64,000 nucleotides of DNA, taken from Locusta migratoria. Lineage: Eukaryota; Arthropoda; Insecta; Orthoptera; Acrididae. The notes under the pieces were generated by a model, which saw only the letters and a list, made by a program, of their open reading frames with translations, was not told the DNA's origin and did no database searches. The DNA is taken from positions 259,771,151 through 259,835,150 of the forward strand of contig CM048750.1 in assembly GCA_026315105.1 (NCBI GenBank). Reading direction: 5' to 3'. Below, piece by piece: positions 21,736 through 32,735 of this stretch (the first letter of the stretch is position 1; each line of letters begins with the position of its first letter). The translations under genes were made by a program, and so were the position numbers.

Positions 21736-23793
21736 TGCTGTATCGTCACATTGCCTTCTCAGTCAATAGCCACTCAATTGTCATCATGCTTGCACTTTAA
21801 GTAATTTGAAATCTTTGTCAATTCAAGTAATGTTGAGCCCTGGGACATGTAGGCACTCTTCTTCTGAGTTACAATTTAATTTTTCGATGTGGTATGACAT
21901 GGAAGGGGAGATGGTACAGGCGTGTTGATTTATTTCATCATACAGTACAAGAGTTCATGTCACACGCTTTTCCTTTTCCTTCCTCTGAGTGTGAAAATGG
22001 ATGGGTGCAAGTAGTAACAGCTCACAGGTAGCCCAAGGTAAGGTTTGCATGTTTGTAGCAGTAGTATAGAGATCGTCTGCATCTGCTGGCAAAGATGAGG
22101 TTGTTAGGCAGTGGTAGGTTCAAAGATGTTCAGTTTGTGGGTGGCTGGTCGATATTGGACGAGTAGGGAGTGCGGAACCGAGCGAAGGAATTCGCCCTCT
22201 GGGCCCTCCACGTTTCGTCAATCAGAGCGCGAGTTCAGGGGAAAGTTGGGACGTTGGCGGTTGGCGAGGGAGTAAGAGGTTGTCGTTGCCTGCCTACCAC
22301 GAGGTCCAGACGCGTTTCTGAGGGTGCTGTTCAGCTTTGAGGTTAAGTGGTAAGAAATTGCACAAAATTGTTATATTCGTAGGGAGAAATGTTGATAGAA
22401 ATGTAGCGTGTATCGGGGGTAACCAAATTGCAACAGCAGAAATTTTATCGATTGGCAAATTTCGCTAGGAATGGGGGGCGACGGACTTGGAAGATTTCCG
22501 TTAGTCAAATAGGTGATCTTGCTCAAATTCTTTCAGTGGGTAACTACAGTGATAATTCATAGATCAAGAGCGTTCTCCAATGTATTTCTGTTTCATGTAT
22601 AGTTTGGGGAAAAAATCTTAAATTTGGAACAATTCCTTTTGCTGCTGGACTTAGATGTTGGCGTGGTGTGGGCCACACAATAGCACCTCTTCGAAATTAA
22701 TCCCTCACGCTCTTGATGTTGCTATGATTTCATTCTAAATTAAATTCGCGTCAGTTTAATGTATGATTCGCCAACGAACTTTAGGTAGATTTTAAATGGG
22801 GTTTGTAACGGTTTTGGACTTAGTTTCTGGCGTGGCGGAGGCCACACAATGGACTGTCGACAGATAACGGGGCCCAAAGCCTCTTCTATTATCTGCAACT
22901 GCTGTAGGATAAGAAATGCTTTAATTTTATATGTATTTTTGTTAAGGAATTTCTTCAGGCTTCGCGATTTTTCTTGTACCATTGTGAGCATAGTTTCCAA
23001 GTGAGCAGTAATTATAATTCCACACTGTGCATGGGGCCTTCTGAGTAAATATAAGAAGTGAAGTTTGTTTTTTGTAGCTTAGGAAATGCTTGTGCACTGC
23101 ATGCTTAATTTTGTCTCACCGCTGTTTATGGGAAGTAATATTTCCAGTGTAAAAAAACCTGTCCTCCCGTGCTTCTAAGTGTGGCGATGAACTCGAACAG
23201 AACAGTTAATAATGAGACCAAGACCTAATTTTTACTAAATATTTAATTAGTTGTCAAGAAGAGATAACTGGTAGTATGTTGATCAGCCGTTCTAAGTAAT
23301 GGTTAAATGGACAAATTGTTTTAGCTAAATAAATGTATAAAGATGATAAATTTTGCTCATTTTTTCTGCCCTTAAGACTACCTTTTTGGATGGGGAAAGT
23401 AAAAAATCTACTTGCTCTGGAACTAAATACAGTTAACCTTCCCTTCTTGTTAGTTGGCCATACTGGTTCCGTTGCCTCAATATTGTCAGTTGCGTTATCC
23501 GTTGCTTTAAATTAATTATCAGTGGCTATATAGTTCGGTTTCTTAATCAAGTGGTCAATACCTATATTTTCGGAACCAATATGAGCAGCTAGACAAGATG
23601 AAGCCTACGTGTAAGCCAACCATTCCACAGTATTCTATTAATTTTTGGGGTTTCTGGGAGCCCGCTGTTTAGACAGCGTTGGTGTAGGCGTTCCAGGGGC
23701 AAGAAATGATTGAAAGATATACTCCCAATGTCAACCAATGGTTCTGCAAAAGCAAGAAACAAATAAAAAAATTTTATTAAGGGGGGGGGGGGG
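21736..23793. mobile_element. Unidentified 2.06 kb insertion within the Gypsy pol gene
   Basis: The pol reading frame stops just after the GDHPPISQR region at about 23800 and resumes at VSPAERRI at about 21730. GTTAC occurs at both junctions (21731-21735 and 23794-23798), consistent with a 5 bp target duplication. The insert ends in ATTTTATTAAG followed by a run of G. It shows no terminal inverted repeat and no recognisable ORF. Internally, a CTTAG..GGCGTGG..GGCCACACAAT block occurs twice (about 22647 and 22826). I do not recognise the element class. Confidence 0.7.
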
Positions 23794-23927
23794 GTTACAC
23801 ACTCTCTACGAACGCTGGCTAATTGGCGGATGATCCCCAGTATTGATACGGTGCTTTATCGTGGGCCGTTTCGTCTGACTTTTCCTCTGCTGAGGTGTGA
23901 ATGCACCCGAAAATTGGCGTAGTATAC

Positions 23928-24756
23928 CTAACACCTGCTGCGTTGTTCCTTGGTCAGTCCAGGCCCTAGTGGCAGTTCCACGTTTGTTTCCTCCAGCGTG
24001 TTGTCTGTACTAACAGCAGGGCATGGGTCTTCATTGATGACGCTGAGCTCACCGTCCTGGATTGGTTCAGCTGTCCCGATACACATTCCCTTGGGGATAC
24101 GTTGTGACTGCTCGTGACAATTTGTGATCCAAATCTCTCCTTGACCACTGGTAATGCTTATTATAGCTGCTGGTATGTAAACTTCTTTTGTGAGCCTGAG
24201 AAACTTTTTACTATCAACTAGAACTTCACAGTTTAACCAGACATCTGTGTTTGTGACTGCAACTCTTCTCATTGTCAACGGCGGCATCGTCACATTTTCA
24301 ACGACGAATAACTTCCCAGAAAATTCTGTATTACGTGTAACCGGCGAAGCAACTTCTTCAATTTGCAGCTCAGGTCTTCCACAGTCAATGATAGCTTGGG
24401 ATGCCTGAAGGAAGTCCCATCCGAGGATGACATTGTGACTACATTCTGTTAACACGACAAATTCAAATGGCTGCGTCCTGTTGTTGATGGTTATTCTTGC
24501 GACACAAGTTCCTGCTGGATGGACATACTTTCCATTCGCGACCTTCAGCACAGTTGCCCCCGATCACAGAACATTGTCTTCTTTAGTGTGCGGCGGTAAT
24601 TATCCGACAATACAGAAAAAGACGCTCCTGAATCAACAAGTGCCCGGACAGGTTGGCCGTCGATTATGACGTCGATGAGATTTCCCGACATCTTAGCCAC
24701 TGTCGTCCAAGAAGGATTTTCATCTGCGGCGGCCTCACCTCCGTAGATGGTCGCCT
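23928..24756 (-). pseudogene. Gypsy aspartic protease and pol linker
   Basis: From about 24756 downward the minus strand reads a protease: LIDVIIDGQPV, then LVDSGASFSVL (active-site DSG at about 24623-24634). A frameshift near 24555 separates it from the main 23928-24551 frame, which holds LKVANGKYV and the conserved NVILGWDFL block. The linker toward RT (PTIKHRINTGDHPP) survives beyond the stop near 23930. Retroviral-type proteases cut Gag and Pol; this copy cannot be made as one protein. Confidence 0.88.
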
Positions 24757-24870
24757 CACTTAGTTTTCCTGGGCGCGGCGGCTAGGGGAGCGGCTGGTAC
24801 CTCTGTACGGCGACGGTGAACGGCTGCGGCGCGTCGGGGAGCGACCTCGTCTAGGGTACGGCGATGGACT

Positions 24871-25953
24871 TCATCCCATAGGTCGACTGAATTCATCAGC
24901 AGGTGACTGCCTGGGATAGAACTGATCCGACGGCTGACGTCTTGCGGCAAAATAATCATCGAATACTCGCCTCCTCTCTCTGCAGTAGCGTACGACATGT
25001 CCAGGGCGTCCACAGTGGAAACACAGTGGTGTGTTGTCTTCTGTCCTCCAGGCGTCTGTTCTTCTGCGGGGCGTCATAGTTACCGGGGGAGTTGGCTGTG
25101 GTCGCGTCGATCGGTTCATGGGCTGCCGTTTGGCGGCTGCAGCGTAAGTCATAGCAGGGCGACGCCATTCTTCACGTCGGCTGCGATTGACGGAGCAGAC
25201 AGGAGCTAATGTTTGAAATACCTCGTCCTCAGCGGTGTCGGCTACCTCGTGACTTACAGGGCTCACATCCATGTCCATAATCTGATGCTCGCTCGGTCTA
25301 ATAGTCCCGGCTGCCATGCACTGTTGTAATTCTTCTCTCACGATTTGTCGTATGAGAGAAGCCAAGTCCTGCTGGTCTTCCACAACGGCCATAGGGACTA
25401 CATTTGGGAGTCTGTCATACTTCTTGCGTCCAACCCTCCTTTGTTGCATCTCTTCGATACGCTGGCACCACTTGATGAACTCTTCTGTCGTAGCGACGTC
25501 TTTTATCAGAAGAGCTTGGTACATATCTTCTGCAATTCCCTTCATCAGGCGTGTGATTTTGCCCGCCTCAGTCATGTTCGAGTTGACTATGTTACACAGA
25601 GCCAAAACATTCTGTATGTACGACTGTGTCGGCTCACCATGTCGTTGGGCCCGGTTCTTCAGTTGTTCTTCCGCCGAGCGGATTTGTCGCTGGCGGTCTC
25701 CAAACGTCTTCTTAAGTTCCTCCTGGAACGTCTCCCAGTCATTCAACTTGTCTTCGTTGTTTTCGAACCATTGCTGGGCTGTTCCTTCCCGGTAGAAATA
25801 AACGTTGGCCAAGCACATCGTATGATCCCACCTGTTGTACTCGGCGACTCGGTCGAACCCTTTTAGCCATTTGTTGGGGTTCTGTCCAGCATCTCCAGAG
25901 AACACCGACGGGTGTCTGATGTGCAGCTGGCTTGTTGCTGGTTTGGTCTCCAT
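24871..25953 (-). CDS. Gypsy Gag (capsid/nucleocapsid)
   Basis: The open frame starts at the first in-frame ATG (complement of 25951-25953). The frame is open upstream to the LTR border but without an earlier ATG. The capsid-like part has FSGDAGQNPNKWLKGF, a W-x-x-F-x-x-E-L-x-x-x-F retrotransposon-gag pattern and YIQNVLALCN. A CCHC zinc knuckle (CFHCGRPGHVVRYC) lies at about residues 311-324, followed by an Arg-rich stretch. It would package element RNA into cytoplasmic particles. About 360 residues, intact, and followed by the protease in another frame, suggesting frameshift expression. Confidence 0.9.
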   Translation of the reverse strand: METKPATSQLHIRHPSVFSGDAGQNPNKWLKGFDRVAEYNRWDHTMCLANVYFYREGTAQQWFENNEDKLNDWETFQEELKKTFGDRQRQIRSAEEQLKNRAQRHGEPTQSYIQNVLALCNIVNSNMTEAGKITRLMKGIAEDMYQALLIKDVATTEEFIKWCQRIEEMQQRRVGRKKYDRLPNVVPMAVVEDQQDLASLIRQIVREELQQCMAAGTIRPSEHQIMDMDVSPVSHEVADTAEDEVFQTLAPVCSVNRSRREEWRRPAMTYAAAAKRQPMNRSTRPQPTPPVTMTPRRRTDAWRTEDNTPLCFHCGRPGHVVRYCRERRRVFDDYFAARRQPSDQFYPRQSPADEFSRPMG

Positions 25954-26082
25954 CGTTCTTCTGATAATACGGACTTTAGGAAGGATGTACTCGGTGTATC
26001 CCTTGTATTCCGGTTCCAGTCCGTGTAAGCGACGGCTTTTACGTTGCCTAATCGGAGCCACAGTGATGCAGCTGTTGCGCGG

Positions 26083-26107
26083 TGTACCCGGCGCCTCCAC
26101 CAAACAA
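26083..26107 (-). promoter_or_regulatory. Candidate primer-binding site of the Gypsy element
   Basis: Directly inside the 5' LTR the minus strand reads TTGTT then TGGTGGAGGCGCCGGG. A TGG start within a few bases of the LTR is typical of a tRNA-primer site. The exact tRNA was not identified. Confidence 0.55.
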
Positions 26108-26465
26108 TGTCACGTTGCAATGGAAGTAGGCTTGACTTCGAAGGCAACTAAACACAGCACTTATACTGAAAGCACGATTATTATGAACTCAACATACACG
26201 CAGCACTGACTGCTTCTCAGGCAGAGTGCTCTGCTATTTATACACAGACAGAATTTACCAGAAATTGTAAGAACAGTTAACGTAAGAAACAAGTAGAATT
26301 TACAAGTGAACATAAGAAAGATGTAGAACCTTCTGGAATTGTAAATTACAAAGAAATACATTTTTGCCGGTGGGCGGGATTGAACCGGCGACCTTACGCT
26401 CCGCAGTCCGTGACGCTATCCCCTGCGCCACGCCGGCAGTTGGTGTTCGGGGGTTTCTCGCGGCA
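26108..26465 (-). repeat. 5' LTR of the Gypsy element
   Basis: 358 bp, TGTCACGTTG...TTTCTCGCGGCA on the plus strand, near-identical to 18656-19012. It carries the same tRNA-like segment at 26366-26437, oriented with transcription, close to the start of the LTR. Confidence 0.95.
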
Positions 26466-26469
26466 ATAT

Positions 26470-26981
26470 ACTTCAAATCAAAAAATATCTTGAATTACAC
26501 ACTTTCTAAAATACAGATTTTATCACAATAGATTCAATGGTTTATGTAATGATATATAGCCAAATCGGCTCAGCAGTTCTCGAGTTTTAGCGAGACTAAC
26601 GAACAGCAATTAATTTTTATCTTTGATACTTCATATACTAGTTCAGATCGTGTAAAGCGAGCTTTACTCTTTCAAAGTATATTTCTGAACGCAACCAACA
26701 CAACGACCAAGTCATTATTTTACATGTTTCAAATCTAAATTTTTCTCTCCATTTTTCTACATTTTGTCACCATTTAAAACTTACATGAACTTCCACAAAT
26801 GTCACATGAACATTATCCTGGACATGTGTGCGTGATTTTCCCACTCTTTCCGCCTACTATCGAGCCGATACTTTGACTATCTGATGATGCCTTTATAAAG
26901 CTACTGGGTCTAAAGTACATATTTAAATTAATATGGTTTATATTAAGTGGTAACTGATACGAAGTTCACAGGGTCAACTAG
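26470..26981. other. No gene; unassigned repeat-like DNA
   Basis: Contains a CTGATGATGCC..AAAGC word at 26881-26905 that resembles the hammerhead-like cores described elsewhere but lacks the GAAA part. No other feature found. Confidence 0.4.
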
Positions 26982-27248
26982 TACAAAAAAACAGTCTTGA
27001 TCGCATAAAATTAACAGTTATTTATTAAGCGTTTTCGACCTGATGTAGGTCATCTTCGGAAGAAAATGTAGCCCATGTGGCCAGTGCTGGACTCGGCTGA
27101 GCTGGGCTGTCCTGGCTGTTCTCCTGCCAGCTGTTCAGTTACCAGCACTGGCCACATGGGCTACATTTTCTTCCGAAGATGACCTACATCAGGTCGAAAA
27201 CGCTTAATAAATAACTGTTAATTTTATGCGATCAAGACTTTTTTTGTA
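26982..27248. mobile_element. Fold-back element with 105-107 bp arms
   Basis: The left arm 26984-27090 and right arm 27142-27246 are nearly perfect reverse complements around a 51 bp spacer. TA lies at both ends (26982-26983 and 27247-27248), as expected for a TA target duplication, though other explanations exist. Each arm contains CCGAAGA-U-GACC..GGUC-GAAA (27173-27199 on plus, 27032-27059 on minus), which resembles a hammerhead ribozyme core. No ORF. Confidence 0.93.
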
Positions 27249-27725
27249 ATATTAATAACATGTTCGTTGTCAATCATCCTTATGAGCACCACTGAATGGG
27301 GGCGGAAGATAGGTAAGTAGACTTCCCTCTGGGGTTGACAGGTCTGAACCTGCTGGGGGTGGCAACCATCTTTAATTTTGGACACGGACACGAGGGAGGG
27401 GGGTGCTAGCGGGATTTACCCCGGCCACCAGCTTGAATTTTGGCGCTGTAGACTCAATCTATCATTACTAAAGTAAAAAACTTTTAAGTATATTATTACG
27501 TAATTCCAGTTCCACCCCCATGAACCACAGACATTGCCGAGGTGGGGTGGCTTGCGTGCCTCAACGATACAGATAGCCGTACCGTAGGTGCAACCACAGC
27601 GGAGGGGTATCAGTGGAGAGGCCAGACAAACGCGTGGTTCCTGAAGAGGGGCAGCAGCCTTTTCAGTAGTTACAGGGGCAACAGTCTGGATGATTGACTG
27701 AGCTGGCCTTGTAACATCAGCTAAT

Positions 27726-28814
27726 GTGGCTTTGCCACACGGTTACTGCGAACGGCTGAAAGCAAGGGGAAACTACAGCCGTTATTTTTCCCGAGGACAT
27801 GCAGCTCTACTGTATGAACATATGATGATGGCATCCTCTCGGGTAAAATATTCCGGAGGTAAAATAGTCCCCCATTCGGATCTCCGGGCGGGGACTACTC
27901 AAGAGGATGTGATCATCAGGAAAGACAATACTGGCATTCTACGAGTCGGAGCGTGGAATGTTAGATCCCTTAATCGAGTAGGAAAATTAGAAAATTTAAA
28001 AAGGGAAATGGATAGGTTGAAGTTAGATATAGTGGGGATTAGCGAAGTTCGGTGGCAGAATGAACAGGATTTCTGGTCAGGTGAGTACAGGATTATAAAT
28101 ACAAAATCAATTGGGGGTATAACAGGAGTAGAATTGATAATGAATAAGAAAATAGGAATGGTAAACTACTATGACCAGCACAGTGATCGCATTATCATTG
28201 TCAAGATAGATACGAAGCCAACACCGACAACAGTAGTACAGGCTGCTATGCCAACTAGCTCTGCCGATGATGAGGAAATCGAAGAAATATATGAAGAGCT
28301 AAAGGAAATTATTCAGACAATTAAGGGAGAGGAAAACGTAATTGTTATGGGAGACTGGAATTCGGTAGTAGGACAAGGAAGGGAAGGGAAGATAGTAGGT
28401 GAATATGGTCTGGGCAAAAGGAATGAACGAGGAAGCCGCCTGGTAGAATTTTGCACAGAACATAATTTAGTTATAACAAACACCTGGTTCAAGAATCACA
28501 AAAGAAGGTTGTATACGTGGAAGAGACCAGGAGACACCGGGAGATACCAGATATATTTTATTATGGTAAGGCATAGATTTCGGAACCAGGTTTTACAGTG
28601 TAAGACATACCCAGGGGCAGATATAGACTCTGACGATAACTTGTTGGTTATGAATTGTAGGCTGAAACTGAAGAAACTACAAAAAGGTAGGAAAATAAGG
28701 AGATGGGACCTTGATAAATTGAAGGAACCTGAGGTTCTTAAGAATTTCAGAGGGAGCTTTAGGCAACAATTGACAGAAACAGGGGAAAATAAAACACTAG
28801 AGGAGGAAGGGTAA
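27726..28814 (+). pseudogene. RTE apurinic-type endonuclease domain
   Basis: The 362-codon frame shows the EEP endonuclease fold motifs: GAWNVRSLN at about 75-83, GISEVRW with E107, and MGDWNSVVG with D210 and N212. Near the end the catalytic SDH is SDD at 302-304, and the QIDY aspartate is replaced (QIYF, 275-278). These enzymes nick host DNA to prime reverse transcription. The lost histidine and aspartate predict no activity. The frame ends early at 28814 (EEEG-stop) where an indel breaks the link to the RT. Confidence 0.9.
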
Positions 28815-28816
28815 AA

Positions 28817-30640
28817 TTGAGAGATGAAATAGTGAAGGTAGCAGAGGACAAAATAGGTAGGAAGGCAAGACCTACAAAAAATCCTTGGATATCACAGGAG
28901 ATACTAAATTTAATCGATGAAAGAAGAAAATATAGAAATGTAGTAAATGAAACAGGCAAAATGGAGTACAGACGACTAAGAAATGAGAATGACAGGAAGT
29001 GCAAAATGACTAAGCAGGAGTGGTTAGAAGGCAAATGCAAGGATGTAGAAGAATGTATAAATAGGGGAAAAATAGATACAGCCTACAGGAGAATAAAAGA
29101 AACATTTGGAGATAAGAAAAACAGCTCTATGAATATCAAGTACACTGATGGAAAACCAGTTTTCACCAAAGAAGGGAAAGCTGAAAGGTGGAAAGAGTAT
29201 ATAGAGGGGCTCTACAAAGGAAATGAACTTCGAGACAATATTGTAGGAAGGGAAGAGGATGTAGATGAAGATGAAATAGGAGATACTGTATTGAGAGAAG
29301 AATTTGACAGAGCACTAAAAGACCTATGTCGAAACAAGGCCCCTGGAGTAGATGATATTCCCTCAGAGCTACTGAAGTTTCTGGGAGAACCAGCCATGAC
29401 AAACCTGTTTCACCTGGTGTGCAAGATGTATGAGACAGGCGAAGTACCCTCAGACTTTAAGAAAAAATGTTATAATCCCCATTCCAAAGAAAGCAGGTGC
29501 AGACCGGTGTGAAAACTACAGAACGATCAGTTTAATAAGTCATGGTTGCAAAATATTAACACGAATTATATACAGAAGGATGGAAAAGCTGGTAGAAGCC
29601 GACCTCGGGGAAGATCAGTTTGGGTTCAGGAGAAATGTAGGAACACGAGAGGCAATACTCACTTTACGGCTTATCCTAGAAGATAGATTAAGAAAAGGCA
29701 AACCTACATTTCTAGCTTTTGTAGATTTGGAGAAGGCTTTTGACAATGTTGATTGGAATAAACTCTTTCAAGTTCTGAAGCAAGCGTATGGTTATTTACA
29801 ACTTGTACAAAAACCAGACAGCGGTTGTCAGAGTTGAAGGGCATGAAAGGGATGCAGTGGTGGGAAAGGGAGTAAGACAGGGTTGTAGTCTTTCTCCATT
29901 GTTATTCAATTTGTACATTGAGCAAGCTATAAAGGAAAGCAAGGAGAAATTTGGAGAAGGAATTAAAGTTCAGGGGGAAGAATTAAAAACATTGCGTTTT
30001 GCCGATGACATAGTAATTTTGTCAGATACAGCAAAGGACCTCGAAGAGCAATTGAACGGAATGGACAGTGTGCTAAAAGGTGCATATAAGATGAACATTA
30101 ACAAGAGCAAAACTAGGGTAATGGAGTGCAGTGTAAGAAAATCAGGTGATGCTGAAGGAATTAGATTGGGAAACGAAGCAATAAAGGAGGTAGATGAGTT
30201 TTGTTACTTGGGCAGTAAAATAACAAATGATGGTCGCAGTACAGAGGATATAAAATGCAGAATGGCAATGGGTAGCAAAGCGTTCTTGAAAAAGAGAAAT
30301 TTGTTAACATCGAATATTGATTTAAGCCTAAGGAAGTCCTTTCTTAAGGCATTTGTATGGAGTGTTGCCTTATATGGGAGTGAGACATAGACGATAAACA
30401 GTGCGGACAGGAAGAGGATAGAGGCTTTTGAAATATGGTGCTACAGAAGAATGCTGAAGATTAGGTGGGCGGATCGCGTAACTAATGAGGAGGTACTGAA
30501 CAGAATTGGGGAGAAAAGAAATTTCTGGCATACCTTGACTAAAAGAAGGGATAGATTAGTAGGACACATTCTTAGCCATCAAGGAATTGTGAATTTATCG
30601 TTGGAGGGAAGTGTGTTGGGTAAAAATCGCTGAGGAAGAC
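28817..30640 (+). pseudogene. RTE reverse transcriptase
   Basis: Three frames in succession (28817-29512, then 29430-29837, then 29788-30390, with an in-frame stop at 30388-30390 and continuation to about 30633) give an RTE reverse transcriptase. I see NKAPGVDDIPSELLK, IPIPKKAGADRCENYRTISL, LAFVDLEKAFDNVDW, RQGCSLSPLLFNLYIEQ, LRFADDIVILSD (the catalytic DD) and FCYLGSKIT. The C-terminal stretch includes RRMLKIRWADRVTNEEV and a VGHIL block. Two frameshifts and two stops inactivate it. It would copy the LINE RNA at a nicked target. Confidence 0.93.
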
Positions 30641-30791
30641 CAAGAGATGAAGACAGTAAGCAGAATCAGACAGATGTAGGTTGCCGTTCTTATGTGGAGA
30701 TGAAGAGGCTTGCTCAGGATAGGGTATTGTGGAGAGCTGCATCAAACCAGTCTCCGGACTGAAGACCACAACAACAACCACAATTCCAGTT

Positions 30792-31529
30792 ACTGGTCGT
30801 CTATTAGTCAGCGTTCACATAGCCAACAGAATGAAACTTATCCTAAAAACAATTACAACACAAATATTTCTCACACCATTGCACAACACAGGAACGACAT
30901 ATTGCTACATTCACACGTTGTCCGAGATATCAGTCGCGGAAAAAAATACCTGATATATATTGTTGAAGACAGGTCTATCAGATATTAATTTGGATGCGTA
31001 CCAAGAGTATAAAAGTATATCTTGGAAGACAGGCGCGGACAACTGTTTATGGACTAAGGCATGAATTTTAATAACATCTACTCTGTTATGAATTTTTCTG
31101 CTCTCGTGTAATGTGGCATGAAAAAATTCTTGACCTGTCGAAAGAAGTAAACGTCACGAGGATGACAAAAAAAGGTGCATTTCGGTGGTATCACTTTAAC
31201 AGTGCAGGTCGGTTGAGCACCATCATCGACAAAAGTCCTGCCTTAGCGCGTCTTGTCGGTTTGACCACTCCACGAATCCAGTATCAAGCAAAATTTATTT
31301 TTCTGCACACATGGTGTGAGAAAAATTTCTATGTTGGTTGTTTTTACTCTTCACTCTACTGGCCGTGAGAATGTTGACGAATAGACAGTAATTGGAACTA
31401 CGTAATAGTATACTTTAGAAGCTTTTTTATTTCTTATTTTTATTGTTTTTGTACCGTGTATCACAAATTAAACAGTTGTAAAAAGAACTTTGTATGACGG
31501 GCAACCACAGCTAAAATATTTATACATAA
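30792..31529. other. No gene recognised
   Basis: An 85-codon ORF at 31111-31368 (+) has no recognisable motif. No repeat boundary seen. Confidence 0.45.
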
Positions 31530-32128
31530 TTAAGAAACTTTCACACAGTTAAAAATTAGGTGTTAAAATTATAATAGTCTGAATGAAAGTCCTTGGTCCA
31601 CTTGAGTTGTTATTTTTTTGGCGTCGTGAAGACCCGCACAACCGGTTTCGCAACCTACTGTTGCATCTTCAGGCGCTTTTTTACTGTACAGGATGATAAT
31701 TGTTTTAGTAAAATGAATATTTATATTGAAAATTGCACATTAAAAAACAAAAAATCCGAACTAGTTGTGTATGAGGAAGTTACATGCAAAAAAAAAAAAA
31801 AAAAAAAAAAAAAACTTATGTAGGAACCAGTAGGCTAGTAATTGCAATAGATATTTATGTTAATTACAAAGTTTTCCATACAAGTCATTTATGACTTTCG
31901 GATTTTTTGTTTTTTAATATGTAATTTTCAATATAAATATTCATTTTACTAAAACAATTGTCATTCTTTACAGTAAAAAAAAGCTCCTGAAGATGCAACT
32001 GTAGGCTGCGATACCGGTTGTGCGTGTCTTCACGACTCCAAAAAAAAAATAAGAGCTCAAGTGGACCAAGAACTTTCATTCAATTATAATTTTAACACCC
32101 AAATTTTAACTGTGTGAAAGTTTCTTAA
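31530..32128. mobile_element. Fold-back element with 231 bp arms
   Basis: The arm 31530-31760 matches the reverse complement of 31898-32128 along its whole length, with scattered differences. Outer ends read TTAAGAAACTTTCACACAG. The 137 bp centre holds an A26 run. Both arms contain CTGAAGA-T-GCAAC..-GAAA-CCGG (31646-31672 on minus; 31987-32013 on plus with GAAA changed to GATA), a hammerhead-like core. No ORF of substance. Confidence 0.93.
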
Positions 32129-32263
32129 TAATGTACACTTGTAAAAAGATAATATACTTAATTGAATATTAGCCACACTTTCCGATGTTCTGCTTCAAAA
32201 TAAGGCAAGAAAAGATATTACAAATACGACATTATCAAATACAACGAAAAAATCTAATAACAA

Positions 32264-32345
32264 ATTGCCATGACTGATGTTCGAACCTGTAACCACGGTT
32301 TGACAGTCCAAGCCCTGGACCGCTCGAGCAGCCTCGACGCTGGTA
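32264..32345 (-). repeat. tRNA-like SINE head, degenerate
   Basis: On minus: CTGCTCGAGCGGTCCAGGGC (A-box region), CTTGGACTGTCAAACC (anticodon-arm region) and AGGTTCGAACATC (B box). It resembles a type II (Leu/Ser-like) tRNA. Acceptor-stem pairing is poor, so a true tRNA gene is unlikely. Confidence 0.5.
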
Positions 32346-32735
32346 AAGTCGCTAAAGTTTACGAGAATCCAAGCTACAATTTGGAAACACAAGAAGGTTA
32401 ATTACTCGAACGTCATTAACCTTCGACTCATATATAATAGTTCAAATGCTTAACTTTAGACTATCGGTGTGTAGCATTTAAAATGCGATTTTACATCATC
32501 AATTTAGACCTCGATTTAAAAAAAATATACTGTTTAGCAAAAAGCCGAAAAGGGGTGTATCTATATATTCAGTATAGAACATGCATTTGAAATTTGATCG
32601 AAATCAGTCACCCACATTTCAGACCCTCTTCCTATGAGATTCGATAGGCAACACAACACCTGTCTGCAAGAGCAGTTAACGGTGGACTGTTTGAACATCT
32701 TCTGTGAGGGAACTTAACACAATTAAACAAATCTT

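Larger units (their letters stand above)
18656..26465 (-). mobile_element. Gypsy (Ty3-type) LTR retrotransposon, structurally complete but defective
   Basis: Two near-identical LTRs (18656-19012 and 26108-26465, both TG...CA) enclose gag, protease, RT/RNase H and integrase on the minus strand, in the order typical of Gypsy elements. ATAT flanks the element at 18652-18655 and 26466-26469, consistent with a 4 bp target duplication. Defects include frameshifts in the protease and in the integrase zinc-finger region, and a 2.06 kb insertion between protease and RT. There is no envelope ORF. The LTRs differ at only a handful of positions, so the insertion is not ancient. Confidence 0.95.
27512..30781 (+). 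mobile_element. Near-full-length RTE-clade LINE with 10 bp target duplication
   Basis: The element starts with the conserved 5' leader (CAACGATACAGATAGCCGTA at about 27568), encodes endonuclease then reverse transcriptase, and ends with GAAGACCACAACAACAACC. AATTCCAGTT flanks it at 27502-27511 and 30782-30791. At 3.27 kb it has the length usual for RTE elements. Frameshifts and stops make it inactive. Confidence 0.93.

Noticed and set aside
25316..25866. Plus-strand ORFs of 159 and 173 codons
   Set aside because: They are antisense shadows of the Gypsy gag gene.
26990..27250. CRISPR-like or palindromic regulatory array
   Set aside because: It is a single inverted pair with no regularly spaced direct repeats, and the context is eukaryotic.
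32264..32345. Functional tRNA on the minus strand
   Set aside because: Stem pairing is poor and the surrounding sequence is SINE-like.
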